DNA of 64,000 bases from Ensifer adhaerens (GTDB lineage Bacteria > Pseudomonadota > Alphaproteobacteria > Rhizobiales > Rhizobiaceae): positions 1 to 64,000 of the forward strand of contig NZ_LAZS01000008.1 of the NCBI RefSeq assembly GCF_002007205.1. The letters are read 5' to 3'. The position numbers were made by a program, and so were the translations under genes. Under the pieces are notes generated by a model. The model had not been told where the DNA came from, ran no database searches, and saw nothing but the letters and a program-made list of their open reading frames with translations. This document shows positions 29,519 to 39,157 of the stretch, in pieces (the stretch's first letter is position 1; each line of letters begins with the position of its first letter).

Positions 29519-32500
29519 TCAGACGTTTAGACGCCCTAGCGTATCGTCCAACGCGTTGAGGAAATAGTCGCAATCCTCGGCACTGAAGGGCGCCGGCGGC
29601 TTGACCTTCAGCACATTGTGGTGCGGCCCCTCGCTGCTGAGCAGAATGCGGTACTTGCGCTTCATCTCGGCAATGACGAAATCGAGTTCGCGCGCTGCCG
29701 GCTCCAGCGTCTCGCGGTCGCGCACCAGCTCGATGCCGTTGAAGAGACCATGACCTCTGACATCGCCGATGATCGTATGCTTGCTAGCAAGCGCCCGCGC
29801 GCCATCCATCAGCCAGTCGCCGACGACGCGGCAATGATGCATCAGCCGCTCGTCGCGAATGACGTCGAGCACGGCGAGACCGATCTCGGCCGAGACCGGA
29901 TTGCCGCCGAAGGTGTTGAAGTACTCCATGCCATTGGCAAACGAGGCGGCGATCGCCTCGGTCGTCACGACGGCCGCCATGGGATGGCCGTTGCCGATCG
30001 GCTTGCCCATGGTGACGATATCAGGGGTAACACCCTGCAACTCATGCGCCCACATGTGGCTGCCGACGCGGCCGAAACCGACCTGCACCTCGTCGGCAAG
30101 GCAGAGGCCGCCGGCGGCGCGCACATGCGCATAGGCCTCACGCAGATAGCCTTCCGGCAGCGAAAGCTGGCCGCCGGTGCCAAGAATGCCTTCGCTGAAG
30201 AACAGCGCCGGGCGGCGGCCATCGGCAGCAAGAGCCGCGACCTGGTTACGCACGTCCTCGGCATATTTCCGGCCGGCATCCGCATCGCCGTAGCGATAGC
30301 GCCCGCGATAGAGATCCGGCATCTCGGCGACCTTTACATGCGACGCCTGCCCTTCGCCGCCCTTGCCGGCGAACTTGTAGGGGCTGACGTCGATCAGGCT
30401 CGACAGATGGCCGTGATAGGCATGATCGACGGTGATGACGTCGCGATTGCCGGTATAGGCGCGCGCCAACCGGATCGCGAGATCATTGGCCTCGCTGCCC
30501 GAATTGACGAAGAAGCAGACGTTCAGCGGATCCGGGAACTGCGCGGCGAGGCGACGGGAGTACTCGACCAGCGAATCGTGCAAATAGCGCGAATTGGTGT
30601 TCAGCCGCTGCATCTGCGCCTGTGCGGCCTTGACGACACGCGGATGGCAATGGCCGACGTGGCAGACATTGTTGACCATGTCGAGCCAGCGCGTCCCCTC
30701 CTCGTCGATCAGATGCGCGCCCTCGCCGCCGACGATCTTCAGGGGTGCAGCGCTATAGGCGATGCTCAGCGACCGGCCGATCCGGCGATGGCGCTCGCGC
30801 ACCAGGAATTCCTTGTCACGCGGCACGATCACCGACACCGGAACCGAAAGCCCGAGCACCACACTCGGGTCCGGGCTTACCTCGCGCCACACCTGCCATT
30901 GGTCGCGCACGCCGACGCCGTGCATGCGACCGCCGAGACCGAGGTGATCGGTGACGATCTGGAAATGCAGATGCGGGGCCCAATTGCCGTTCTCTTCCGC
31001 GGAACCGAAGGCGGCGAAAGCCTCGCCCTTGGCGACCGACTGTCCCTCGGAAAGGCTGGCTACGCTTTCGCGCGACAGGTGACCGTAAAGCGTCCAGAAG
31101 CGAACGCCGCCTTCAGTCCCGTGTTCGAGCAGCACCGTCGGGCCGAAGCCATAGGCGACAGCGTCGTCATGGATGAAGGCGACCCTGCCGGCAAAGGGTG
31201 CGAAGACCGGCTCGCCGGCCGGCGCGAAGATATCGACGCCGAGATGCACTGAGCGACGTGCGCCCTCGACGGTCGTTTCATAGGCATCGCCCTGGTAGAT
31301 CCCGCGGTCTTCGCCATAAAGGCCGATGCCGAAGGCGGCATGCTCGCTGCCGATTTGCGCCATGATCCGCGCCTCGGCCTGCGCCGCATCGAGGCTGGCC
31401 CATTGCGCAGCCTCCGACCCCGCGGCCGAGAAATCAAACACGGCGACCTTGGGTCTGGCATTTTCGGGTCGGACGATCGGCGCAAAGTCATGCGCGCTCT
31501 TTTCGAGCCAGCGCACGACGGCCGCGGCATGTGCGATCGGCGCCAGGCCGCAGGCATCGCGGATGCGCGCGCCGGCGATCGCACGGTTCTCGCCCTGCAG
31601 GCGGTTCAGCTCGCGCCAGACATCCTCCTGGCTGACGAGCAGATAGGTATTCTCAGGGTTTTCGCGGATCTGCTTTGCCGCCATGCACATGCTGACAGCA
31701 TAGCGCGTTAGGACAAGATCGAAGACCAGCTCGACTTCCGTCTCGCTCAAGGGATTGACCTCGTGGTACGCACCCGCAATCGCCGCGATGGTGCCAACCG
31801 GATCTGTAGAACCGATCAGCGCATAGGCCGAAGCGACGGCGATTTCGATCACGCGAAAAGTCTCGACCATGTCGCCGAAGTCGAGCAGGCCGCTGACCGT
31901 ACCGTCCTTGTCGAGCAGCACATTGTAATCGTTGGCGTCGTTGTGAATGACCTGCATCGGGCAGGTCGTCAGGCGCGGCAGGACCGTCGACGCGAAATGG
32001 TCGAGGATCGTGCCGACTGCCGCGCGCTTGTCGGCACCGCCTATCAGCTCCACGTGCTTGCGATGCATGTCGGCTCGGCCGATATCCCAGGCGTAGAGGC
32101 GCTTGGCGCCGGCATGGGAGAAACCCTCTAGGCTACGGTCGAGGCCGGCCAGCAGTCGGCCGAGGCTTTCGGCACTCGCCGTATCGTGCAACGGCGCCTT
32201 CGCCCAGATGTCGCCGGGCAGCCACGAGAGAAGCCGCGCAGTGCGGATGCCGCGGAGCTCGATCTTGCTGGTAACGCCAGCGGAGAGATTGCGATACGCC
32301 CGAGAGATCGGCAGAGCCGACGCCTTGGCGGCCAGGTGTTCAAGCACCGCCACCTGCATGTCGAGTTCGTCCGCATCGCCGGCCGCGTGCAACTTCAAAA
32401 GGTATTCCTGGCCATTGGCAGCAGAGACGCGATAGTTGAGATCGTGCTCGCCCGGCAGCGGCGAGAGGCTTGCCTCGATGCCGTAGGTCTCCTTGAGCCA

Positions 32501-32551
32501 GGCGCGGATCGTCGCCAGTTCCTGCTCGGTTCTCAAATCTCTGTCTGCCAT
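29519..32551 (-). CDS. Three-domain fusion: APH-type kinase, M23 (LytM) domain, class III aminotransferase/phospho-lyase
   Basis: 1010 residues from the ATG at 32551 (AGGA nine bases upstream). Domain 1 (about 1-340) is an aminoglycoside-phosphotransferase-fold small-molecule kinase with catalytic HNDANDYN at 203-210 and DFGD at 224. Domain 2 (about 410-550) is an M23 peptidase domain with zinc ligands HLGVD (His436, Asp440) and HLH (527, 529). Domain 3 (about 590-1010) is a class III PLP enzyme with [11 protein letters not shown] and PLP Lys850 in [10 protein letters not shown]. Kinase plus class III phospho-lyase recalls vertebrate hydroxylysine kinase and 5-phosphohydroxylysine or phosphoethanolamine phospho-lyase. 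No signal peptide is present, so the M23 part is cytosolic. It is the last gene of the LacI-led amino-acid operon. Confidence 0.88.
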   Translation of the reverse strand: MADRDLRTEQELATIRAWLKETYGIEASLSPLPGEHDLNYRVSAANGQEYLLKLHAAGDADELDMQVAVLEHLAAKASALPISRAYRNLSAGVTSKIELRGIRTARLLSWLPGDIWAKAPLHDTASAESLGRLLAGLDRSLEGFSHAGAKRLYAWDIGRADMHRKHVELIGGADKRAAVGTILDHFASTVLPRLTTCPMQVIHNDANDYNVLLDKDGTVSGLLDFGDMVETFRVIEIAVASAYALIGSTDPVGTIAAIAGAYHEVNPLSETEVELVFDLVLTRYAVSMCMAAKQIRENPENTYLLVSQEDVWRELNRLQGENRAIAGARIRDACGLAPIAHAAAVVRWLEKSAHDFAPIVRPENARPKVAVFDFSAAGSEAAQWASLDAAQAEARIMAQIGSEHAAFGIGLYGEDRGIYQGDAYETTVEGARRSVHLGVDIFAPAGEPVFAPFAGRVAFIHDDAVAYGFGPTVLLEHGTEGGVRFWTLYGHLSRESVASLSEGQSVAKGEAFAAFGSAEENGNWAPHLHFQIVTDHLGLGGRMHGVGVRDQWQVWREVSPDPSVVLGLSVPVSVIVPRDKEFLVRERHRRIGRSLSIAYSAAPLKIVGGEGAHLIDEEGTRWLDMVNNVCHVGHCHPRVVKAAQAQMQRLNTNSRYLHDSLVEYSRRLAAQFPDPLNVCFFVNSGSEANDLAIRLARAYTGNRDVITVDHAYHGHLSSLIDVSPYKFAGKGGEGQASHVKVAEMPDLYRGRYRYGDADAGRKYAEDVRNQVAALAADGRRPALFFSEGILGTGGQLSLPEGYLREAYAHVRAAGGLCLADEVQVGFGRVGSHMWAHELQGVTPDIVTMGKPIGNGHPMAAVVTTEAIAASFANGMEYFNTFGGNPVSAEIGLAVLDVIRDERLMHHCRVVGDWLMDGARALASKHTIIGDVRGHGLFNGIELVRDRETLEPAARELDFVIAEMKRKYRILLSSEGPHHNVLKVKPPAPFSAEDCDYFLNALDDTLGRLNV

Positions 32552-32564
32552 TTTCTCTGTCCTG

Positions 32565-33257
32565 TCACCACGAAACCCGCTGCCCGTCATAGGCGCGGAA
32601 ACTGCCGCTGGCGGCCAGATCCGCCTTGTCGATGATTGCCTTCAGGCCTGCCGCGCTGTCGGCGACAGACACGACCGCATCGCTGCCGCCCATGTCCGTC
32701 TGCACCCAGCCGGGGTGCAGCGAGACGACGGAAATCCCGTCGCTCTTCAGATCCTGCGCGAGCTTGACCGTCGCCATGTTCAGTGCCGCCTTGGAACAGC
32801 GATAAGCATAGTCGTCGTCATCATCGTCGAGCGTGCCTTCGGCAAGCGAGCCGGCGCGGCTGCTGATGTTGGCGACGACCCGATTGCTGCCGGCGCGCAG
32901 GCTTGGAAGGAGCGCCCGCGTCACCAGGAGCGGTGCGAGAGCATTCACGCGCATGACATCGAGAAAGTCGTCGGCCTCGAGCGTCGCCAATCCGCCGGTA
33001 TCGCCGCGCACGGCCGCGTTGTTGATCAGCACATCGATCGCCGTGCCTTGGAGCGTTTCTGCGAGAGTGTCGATCGAGGCAGGATTGGCGACATCAAGCG
33101 GATACCGATCCGCTGCGCTCGCGTGTGGGGGTACACCCCGCACGCAGGCGATCACCCGCCAGCCATCCTCGGCATAGAGCCGCGCGAGTTCCGCGCCGAG
33201 CCCGCGGGAGGCACCTGATATCAGGACCGTCTGTCGCCTAGCGGTGCTTGATGTCAT
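32565..33257 (-). CDS. Short-chain dehydrogenase/reductase (SDR)
   Basis: 230 residues. The cofactor motif is GASRGLGAEL (residues 15-24), NNAA lies near residue 80, and the catalytic YRCSK near residue 151 follows an unusual run of five aspartates. It overlaps the end of the permease gene by 20 bases and precedes the fusion protein by 13, so it is an operon member. The substrate is unknown; an aldehyde or alcohol produced by the fusion enzyme is possible. Confidence 0.88.
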   Translation of the reverse strand: MTSSTARRQTVLISGASRGLGAELARLYAEDGWRVIACVRGVPPHASAADRYPLDVANPASIDTLAETLQGTAIDVLINNAAVRGDTGGLATLEADDFLDVMRVNALAPLLVTRALLPSLRAGSNRVVANISSRAGSLAEGTLDDDDDDYAYRCSKAALNMATVKLAQDLKSDGISVVSLHPGWVQTDMGGSDAVVSVADSAAGLKAIIDKADLAASGSFRAYDGQRVSW

Positions 33258-34893
33258 ATTTCCGCTCGACCATGTTGACGAGGCTGGCGGCAGCCAGCGT
33301 CAGGAAGATGTAGAAAATCGCCGCCGAGTTATAGGGTGCGAACGGCAGGAAGCTTGCCGACTGGAACTCGCGCATGCGCTGGGTGATGTCGCGGATCGAG
33401 AGGATCGACAACAGCGACGTGTCTTTCAGGATGGCGATCAGCTCGTTGCCGAGCGGCGGAATGATGATGCGGAAGGCCTGCGGCAGCACGACGAGGCGGG
33501 CCGTCTGCCAGCGGTTGAGGCCGATGCTGCGCGCCGCCTCCACCTGGCCGACCGGGATCGCATTGATACCCGAGCGGAAAATTTCGGCGAGATAGGCCGA
33601 GTAGGCGAGCGCCATGGCAACGATGCCGCGCATCAGGTTCGGTGGATCGAGTACGCCCTGCGTCGCGTCTTTCAGCGCCCCGCTCAACGGCAGGCCGACA
33701 TAGAGCACGATCACCAACATGGGTATGCCGCGGATCGTATCGACGATGAATTCCGAGCCGATCGCGAGCGGATGGCGCTGGTGCAGGTAGCCGCCGAAGG
33801 TCAAGAGACCAAGGACGATCGAGAGTACGGCAACGGTGAGACCTGCCGCGCGGTCGCGATCGTTCAGCGCCTCGGTCTGCCAGAGGACGGGCATATTGGC
33901 GGGCGCGGAGGCGGCCGGCAGCAGCGCCGCCGAGACCCCCTCACCCTTGGCGATCGAGGCGAGCGCCTCGGTGGGGCCGACGAAGGTGCGGACCGGCGTT
34001 TCCGTCTGCGGCGCGCCGTCATACTGGCCGAAGCGGACCGCGCTGATCAGTCCCGCCGGGGTATTGGTGACGATGCCGACCTTGCCCTCCAGCGTGCCGG
34101 CCAGCACATAGGTGTCGCGCGGCTGCAGCAGGAACCAGCCGGCAGCAAGGGCCAGCACAAGGGTGGCGATCGCGAAATAGAGGCTGGTCCGGACCGTCGA
34201 ATGCAGTTGTAGCAACCCGACCCAGACGAGGCCCATGATCGCGGCGAGAATATAGGCGGCGATCGCCGCACGGATGGTGGTGGCGACCCCTGCGGCAAAG
34301 GCGATATGGGCGAAGAAGAAGATGAAGGCGAGACCGGCGCCGTTGACGAGGCCAATGATCCAGCGGGCGACACGCCTTGTCCTTGCGTCCGACGGGGCAT
34401 CGGAACGACCGCCGAGGAAATGCAGCCCGAGGCCGATCACCGTGACGACGAGATAGGCAGGAAACAGCCAACCTTCGGCGCCACGCACCATGAGGTCGGC
34501 AGCCTCGGTCAATTGCCGCGGCGTCACGCCCTTGACGATCAGAGTCGACTTGAACGGATCGACGCCGTTGGCGACCACGGAGGCGACGAAGGGATGGATG
34601 TTATGCCCGATGACGAGCACGGCTGCCGCAGCGAGATTGAGCGCGGCTGCGACATTGGCCAGCCGCGGGCGCGCCGCCTTGGCGCGCGAAAACACGAGCA
34701 CCGCAATGCCCGATGCGAACGCGATCGCGAGCGCCAGGAAGCCGGGCACGAAAGCGGACGAACCGTTTTCGACACCGAGGATCGCCCGCAGCGAGCGCTG
34801 ATAGTCGCCGGAGGAAATGAAGAGATAGATGATGAAGGGCAGCGCGGTCAGGATGATCAGATTGCTCGGACGCACGCTTCTCAGGAACGACAT
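33238..34893 (-). CDS. Amino-acid ABC transporter permease with a large N-terminal extension
   Basis: 551 residues, about twice the usual 220-290 of HisM/GlnP permeases. The C-terminal 220 residues form the permease domain, with the EAA loop VEAARSIGLNRWQTARLVVLPQA near 450. The first 340 residues hold about six further membrane helices and a soluble segment around 270-340. The ATG at 34893 has GGAGGA four bases upstream. No ATPase gene is encoded in this operon, so it must borrow one from elsewhere. Confidence 0.88.
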   Translation of the reverse strand: MSFLRSVRPSNLIILTALPFIIYLFISSGDYQRSLRAILGVENGSSAFVPGFLALAIAFASGIAVLVFSRAKAARPRLANVAAALNLAAAAVLVIGHNIHPFVASVVANGVDPFKSTLIVKGVTPRQLTEAADLMVRGAEGWLFPAYLVVTVIGLGLHFLGGRSDAPSDARTRRVARWIIGLVNGAGLAFIFFFAHIAFAAGVATTIRAAIAAYILAAIMGLVWVGLLQLHSTVRTSLYFAIATLVLALAAGWFLLQPRDTYVLAGTLEGKVGIVTNTPAGLISAVRFGQYDGAPQTETPVRTFVGPTEALASIAKGEGVSAALLPAASAPANMPVLWQTEALNDRDRAAGLTVAVLSIVLGLLTFGGYLHQRHPLAIGSEFIVDTIRGIPMLVIVLYVGLPLSGALKDATQGVLDPPNLMRGIVAMALAYSAYLAEIFRSGINAIPVGQVEAARSIGLNRWQTARLVVLPQAFRIIIPPLGNELIAILKDTSLLSILSIRDITQRMREFQSASFLPFAPYNSAAIFYIFLTLAAASLVNMVERKYDIKHR

Positions 34894-34927
34894 TCATTCC
34901 TCCGGGGGCATTGATAGACAGACGGAA

Positions 34928-34955
34928 GACCCGGAGCGCTAGCGCGATCCGGGTC
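34928..34955. repeat. Palindromic intercistronic hairpin
   Basis: GACCCGGA (34928-34935) pairs with TCCGGGTC (34948-34955); the interior GCGCTAGCGC is itself a palindrome. It sits between the binding protein and permease genes, where stable stems often protect the upstream mRNA and reduce downstream expression. Confidence 0.7.
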
Positions 34956-34972
34956 CGATCGGCATGACGAGC

Positions 34973-35719
34973 TTACTTCAAGCCCCAGTACTTATTGACG
35001 AGTTGGTCGAGCGTGCCGTCGTCCTTGATCATCTTCAGGCCTTCGTTGAAAGCCGCGACGTTTTCGTCACCCTTGCGAAAAACGAGACCGAGCGGGTCGG
35101 ATTCGAGGTCCTTGATGGCGACGACGAGTTCACCTGCGAATTCGCGCTCGTAGGCAGCGGCGTTCGCACCGTTGATGACGACACCGTCGACGTCCTTGTT
35201 CTTGAGCGCGATGATCGCGGCGCTGAACGTGTCGTAGGCGGCAACGTTCTCCTTGCCGACGACACTCTCGGCGACCTGCGCGTCCGTCGTGTTCGCCTGG
35301 GCGGAGAGCTTTCTCCCGGCATCCTTGAAGCGATCAAGCGTGATGCCCTGGTCTTCAACCCGCATCAGCACGGCCTGGCTGTTGACGATATAGGGGTCGG
35401 AGAAATCCATCGCCTTCTTGCGCTCCTCGGTGATCGACACGCCCGAGGCGACGAGGTCGAAGCTGCCCTGGTCGAGGGCGGCGAAGATGCCGTCCCAGCC
35501 TGTCGTGACGAATTCGGCCTGGCAGTTGATCTTGGCGCAGACGGCGTTGACGACATCGACGTCGAAGCCGACCACCTGTCCGGTTGCCGGGTCGATGCTC
35601 TCCATCGGCGGCGAGGTCGTGTCGGAGCCGACCTTCAAGAGCTTGCCGCCAAGATCGGCGGCATGGGACACGCTCGCAACAAGGGCTGCTACAGCCAGGG
35701 CAATCATCAGTTTTTTCAT
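34973..35719 (-). CDS. Amino-acid ABC transporter substrate-binding protein
   Basis: 248 residues, family 3 solute-binding protein (His/Gln/Lys-Arg-Orn type). The signal peptide is MKKLMIALAVAALVASVSHA. Typical motifs are VGFDVDVVNAVCAK and WDGIFAALDQGSFDLVASGVSIT. GGAGGAGAACC lies before the ATG. It is the second gene of the LacI-led operon and delivers the solute to the extended permease. Confidence 0.93.
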   Translation of the reverse strand: MKKLMIALAVAALVASVSHAADLGGKLLKVGSDTTSPPMESIDPATGQVVGFDVDVVNAVCAKINCQAEFVTTGWDGIFAALDQGSFDLVASGVSITEERKKAMDFSDPYIVNSQAVLMRVEDQGITLDRFKDAGRKLSAQANTTDAQVAESVVGKENVAAYDTFSAAIIALKNKDVDGVVINGANAAAYEREFAGELVVAIKDLESDPLGLVFRKGDENVAAFNEGLKMIKDDGTLDQLVNKYWGLK

Positions 35720-35738
35720 GGTTCTCCTCCTTGGATGA

Positions 35739-36812
35739 TTAACTTTGGGTCAGGCGGCCGCCGAGATTGTCGGGCTGGCGCGTGATCAGTGTCGGCCTGA
35801 AAACCTGCCTGAGCGCCTTGGGGTCCTCCCCCTCCATGCGGCGCAACAGGAACTGTCCGAGGGTGCGGCCCAGCACCTCGATCGGCTGGTAGAAAGTGGT
35901 AATCGGCGGCGTGAAATAGGCACTGACGTTGATGTCGTCATAGGCGATGACGTCGACGTCGACGCCGACCTGGCGTCCAAGGGCTCCGAGCCCCGAGAGC
36001 ACGCCGAGCGTGGTCGATTCGTTGATGCAGACGAAGGCGGTTGGGGCATCGTCCAGCTGCAGGAAATCGATCACCGTCTGCCGGCCGAAATGGGTCGAGA
36101 GATCGCCCTCGGCGATCAGGTCCAGCGGCGCATCGAGCCCCGCCTCGCGAAACGCGCGGACAAAACCGTCGATCCTGTCGAGGGCATAGGAAAGCCGCCG
36201 TTCCGGATTGACGAGCGCGATGCGGCGATGGCCGCCGGCGATCAGCCGCGCGGTCGCCGCATGCGCCGCCCATTCGTTGTCGATATCGACATGGGCGTAG
36301 TCGAGATCTCCACGGCAGCGGCCCATCGAGACGAAGGGGAAGTGTTCGGCGACGAGCAGATCGATGCGCGGGTCATCGGCAAGAATGCCGGAGAAGATCA
36401 GGCCATCGGCAAGCCCCTGGTCGACGATGCGACGCGCCGCGTCCGCGCCGTCGGCCGCATCGCGAATGACATGCACGGACATGCGGTAATCCGTGCCTTC
36501 GAGCGCCTGGCTGATGCCGCTCAGGATCTGGGTGTATTCGACGCCGTCCCATTCATAGTCGCGCGCCGCGGTCACCGGCATCAGCACCGCCGCCTGGAAG
36601 CTCTTGCCGGTGCGAAGCGCCATGCCGCGGGCGTTCGCCTGATAGCCGACCTCGCGTGCCGCCTTGTAGATGATGTCTCTGGTCGCCGGCGCGACCACGG
36701 GAGATTCGCGCAACGCCTTCGAGATCGTGGCGATGGAATAGCCCGTCATCTCGGCCAGGGTCTTGATCGTCGGCGTCGGTGTGCGCCGCGCCCTGTGCAT
36801 CTCAGTCGCCAT
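35739..36812 (-). CDS. LacI-family regulator leading the amino-acid/fusion-enzyme operon
   Basis: 357 residues from the ATG at 36812 (GGGAGG five bases upstream). HTH PTIKTLAEMTGYSIATISKALRESP is at residues 13-37. The effector domain is close to that of the LacI at 22367, sharing RTGKSFQAAV and YEWDGVEYTQILSGIS. It is the first gene of the operon that runs to 29519 and has two tandem operators upstream, so it is autoregulated. A LacI controlling an amino-acid importer is unusual. Confidence 0.92.
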   Translation of the reverse strand: MATEMHRARRTPTPTIKTLAEMTGYSIATISKALRESPVVAPATRDIIYKAAREVGYQANARGMALRTGKSFQAAVLMPVTAARDYEWDGVEYTQILSGISQALEGTDYRMSVHVIRDAADGADAARRIVDQGLADGLIFSGILADDPRIDLLVAEHFPFVSMGRCRGDLDYAHVDIDNEWAAHAATARLIAGGHRRIALVNPERRLSYALDRIDGFVRAFREAGLDAPLDLIAEGDLSTHFGRQTVIDFLQLDDAPTAFVCINESTTLGVLSGLGALGRQVGVDVDVIAYDDINVSAYFTPPITTFYQPIEVLGRTLGQFLLRRMEGEDPKALRQVFRPTLITRQPDNLGGRLTQS

Positions 36813-36860
36813 GCACCCTCCCAGGCTCGCGGCTTCTCCTGGGGGATATGGGTAACAGCC

Positions 36861-36900
36861 AATAAAAACGTTTTCAAGAGAAATAAAAACGTTTTTATTT
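36861..36900. promoter_or_regulatory. Two tandem LacI operators in front of the second operon
   Basis: AATAAAAACGTTTTC (36861-36875) and the perfect 20-bp palindrome AAATAAAAACGTTTTTATTT (36881-36900) have their central CG pairs 21 bp apart. A minus-strand TTGAAA (36872-36877), a possible -35 element, lies between them. Confidence 0.8.
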
Positions 36901-37005
36901 TGAATGGCGCGCATGCAAATGGGCGCGATTGCCACGAGCGGAACCAGCAATACAGGCCCGGACCAGCGGGGCAGTGATTTTCAATGATTGAGCGATCCGG
37001 CTAGC

Positions 37006-37761
37006 TCAGTGCGCCGTATAGGCGCCGTCGACGAGGTGAACGCTACCGGTGACGAAGCTCGCCTGCTCGGACAACAGAAAGCAGATCAGGGCAGCGACCT
37101 CATCGGGCGTGCCGAGACGCCCCATCGGCTGCATAGACATTATGCGCCTATTATTTGCCACGTCCGCATTGTCTGCGGAGAGCGGCGTATCGATCCAGCC
37201 GGGCGCCACGGCATTGATGCGAATTCCCGTTCGGGCATACTCGATTGCTGCAGCTTTCGTCAGCCCGACCACTGCATGCTTGGCGGCCGTATAGGCGGCG
37301 GCAGTCGGCAGAGCGACGGCGCCCAGAATGGAAGACGTGTTGACGATGGCGCCTCCGCCCTGAGCGACCATGGCCGCGATCTCGTACTTCATGCAGTAAA
37401 AGACGCCGTGCAGGTTCACGTTCATCAATGCGTGCCAGCCATCAAGCGGATAGTCGGCGGTCGCCTTGCGAATGCCGTCGACGCCGGCATTGTTGACCGC
37501 CAGATGCAGGCCACCGCAGGTCTGCACGGCGAACGTCACCAATTTTTCCACGGCGGCAGCGTCGGCAACATCGACGACGACATCATGGGCTGCGCCGCCA
37601 TTCGAGCGAATCTCAGCAACGACCTGACGTACAGCTTCGGCGTCAACGTCGGCGGCCACCACCTCCGCCCCCTCGGCAGCGAGCTGCCGACACACGGCTG
37701 CGCCAATTCCCGAACCCGCGCCGGTCACGAGCGCTACCTTGCCAGCGAAGCCTAAATTCAT
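37006..37761 (-). CDS. Short-chain dehydrogenase/reductase (classical SDR)
   Basis: 251 residues. TGAGSGIG is at residues 14-21, NNAG near 91, Ser/Tyr/Lys catalytic set NTSSILG and YTAAKHA near 140-160, and PGWIDTPL follows. It is a full-length NAD(P)-dependent oxidoreductase of unknown substrate. It is on the same strand as the LacI operon but separated by the operator region, so it is probably a separate unit. Confidence 0.9.
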   Translation of the reverse strand: MNLGFAGKVALVTGAGSGIGAAVCRQLAAEGAEVVAADVDAEAVRQVVAEIRSNGGAAHDVVVDVADAAAVEKLVTFAVQTCGGLHLAVNNAGVDGIRKATADYPLDGWHALMNVNLHGVFYCMKYEIAAMVAQGGGAIVNTSSILGAVALPTAAAYTAAKHAVVGLTKAAAIEYARTGIRINAVAPGWIDTPLSADNADVANNRRIMSMQPMGRLGTPDEVAALICFLLSEQASFVTGSVHLVDGAYTAH

Positions 37762-38097
37762 GCTGCCATTCCTAATTTACACGTTTTGACTATTCGGACG
37801 CGCACGATATCGCAAGACATTTCATCAAATGCACTTCAGGGCTTCACCTTCCAGACCCCTGCCGCAACAACACACAGGAATCGCAAGAATTCCTGCCTCG
37901 AATCATGCACGGCCCCCAGAACCCGCCCCTAGTTATACAATCCTTTCCATGCATTTCCCTGGTACAAGGCCCCACAAACCTGCCGTGCCATTTGCCTATC
38001 CTGTCGCCAATCGCAGATTGATTTATTGGAACTTGGCCGGAGACCATTGTAATGCTAAAAGCGAATCGGGGCGTACCATTTTTCTCAGCAGGTAAAG
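37762..38097. other. Intergenic region, no gene seen
   Basis: 336 bases between divergent genes (SDR on minus, L,D-transpeptidase on plus). It holds an inverted repeat CAGGAAT-N7-ATTCCTG (37875-37895) and AT-richer stretches near 37925 and 38020 that could hold promoters. I see no open frame or RNA gene I can support. Confidence 0.5.
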
Positions 38098-38685
38098 ATG
38101 GACAATCACCGCATTACACGGAGATTTCTGCTCGTCGGAAGTCTTGGCCTGTTGGCCGGATGCAGCTCGACCTGGCAAGGCGTTTCCTTCCCATCCCTGT
38201 ACGGCGGCACTCCGGGCGTCGATCGCCGCTATCGAAAGCGGCACGTCCGGTACGACGGCAACGAGCCGGCCGGAACAATCGTTGTCGACACCACGCAACG
38301 CTACCTCTACTCGGTCGAAAGTGGCGGATGGGCGATGCGCTACGGAATCGGCGTTGGAGAGGAAGGCCTTACCCTCAAGGGGCGGGCCGTCATCGGAAGA
38401 AAGGCCGAGTGGCCGTCCTGGACGCCCACGGCAAGCATGATCCGACGCAAGCCGGAACTGGCGCAATACGCCGGTGGCGTTTCCGGCGGCCCTCACAACC
38501 CCTTGGGAGCGTCAGCCCTATACCTGTATCGCAACGGTCAGGACACCAAGTTTCGCCTTCACGGCACGAATGCGCCCTGGACGATTGGGCAGGCCGTTTC
38601 CAATGGCTGCATCCGGCTTACGAACGATGATATCGTCGATCTCTACGCCCGCACGCCGATTGGAACTCAGGTATTGATCATTTGA
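38098..38685 (+). CDS. L,D-transpeptidase (YkuD domain) lipoprotein
   Basis: 195 residues. The N-terminus TRRFLLVGSLGLLAGCSS has a lipobox ending in Cys22, preceded by a twin-arginine-like RR. The YkuD catalytic motif HGTNAPWTIGQAVSNGCIRL places His155 and Cys171 as active residues. The enzyme cross-links peptidoglycan 3-3 or attaches proteins to it in the periplasm; such enzymes are numerous in rhizobia. AGCAGG lies upstream. Confidence 0.93.
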   Translation: MDNHRITRRFLLVGSLGLLAGCSSTWQGVSFPSLYGGTPGVDRRYRKRHVRYDGNEPAGTIVVDTTQRYLYSVESGGWAMRYGIGVGEEGLTLKGRAVIGRKAEWPSWTPTASMIRRKPELAQYAGGVSGGPHNPLGASALYLYRNGQDTKFRLHGTNAPWTIGQAVSNGCIRLTNDDIVDLYARTPIGTQVLII

Positions 38686-38875
38686 ACACTCACTCTATCT
38701 TACTGCGGTATTGGAGTAGGGCCCACATGACTTTGATACACTGTTTGAAGTTCGGTAACGATAAACCGACCAATGGGTGTGCTCTTTCCGCACTAGGCCG
38801 AATCGCGAATTGCTACTAATACTGTGAGTGTTGCCTTCGAATAACCATTCCGACAACCTAGGAAAGGAAATATAG

Positions 38876-39007
38876 ATGAGCAGAATTCTAATCGTGACAG
38901 TTGCGTTGCTTTCCGTGGCCAGTCTCGCCGCTTGCGGAACGATCGGCAAAGGCAAAGGAAAGGCGCCGCCACCGGTGGCCGAAGAACCGGCGCCCGTTTA
39001 CAAGTAG
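38876..39007 (+). CDS. Small 43-residue lipoprotein
   Basis: ATG at 38876 with AGGAAAGGAAA upstream. The product begins MSRILIVTVALLSVASLAAC, a complete lipoprotein signal with lipobox LAAC, followed by GTIGKGKGKAPPPVAEEPAP and a short end. It resembles the small entericidin/lysis-type lipoproteins often seen in rhizobia. A stem-loop follows at 39024. Confidence 0.7.
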   Translation: MSRILIVTVALLSVASLAACGTIGKGKGKAPPPVAEEPAPVYK

Positions 39008-39023
39008 TTACCGACCTTAGTTC

Positions 39024-39047
39024 GGGGAGGACCTCACGGTCCTTCCC
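39024..39047 (+). terminator. Stem-loop after the small lipoprotein gene
   Basis: GGGGAGGACC (39024-39033) pairs with GGTCCTTCCC (39038-39047) with one mismatch around TCAC. No T-run follows, so termination strength is uncertain. Confidence 0.5.
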
Positions 39048-39157
39048 GCCCTGTCTGAGCGTGGCCGGCCTGGCCACACATCGCGGCGCGCGGATCGAAA
39101 GCTGCCTGGGGTGGCATTCACACGTGCCCATCAGAACTCGGGAGAGATGACGCAATA

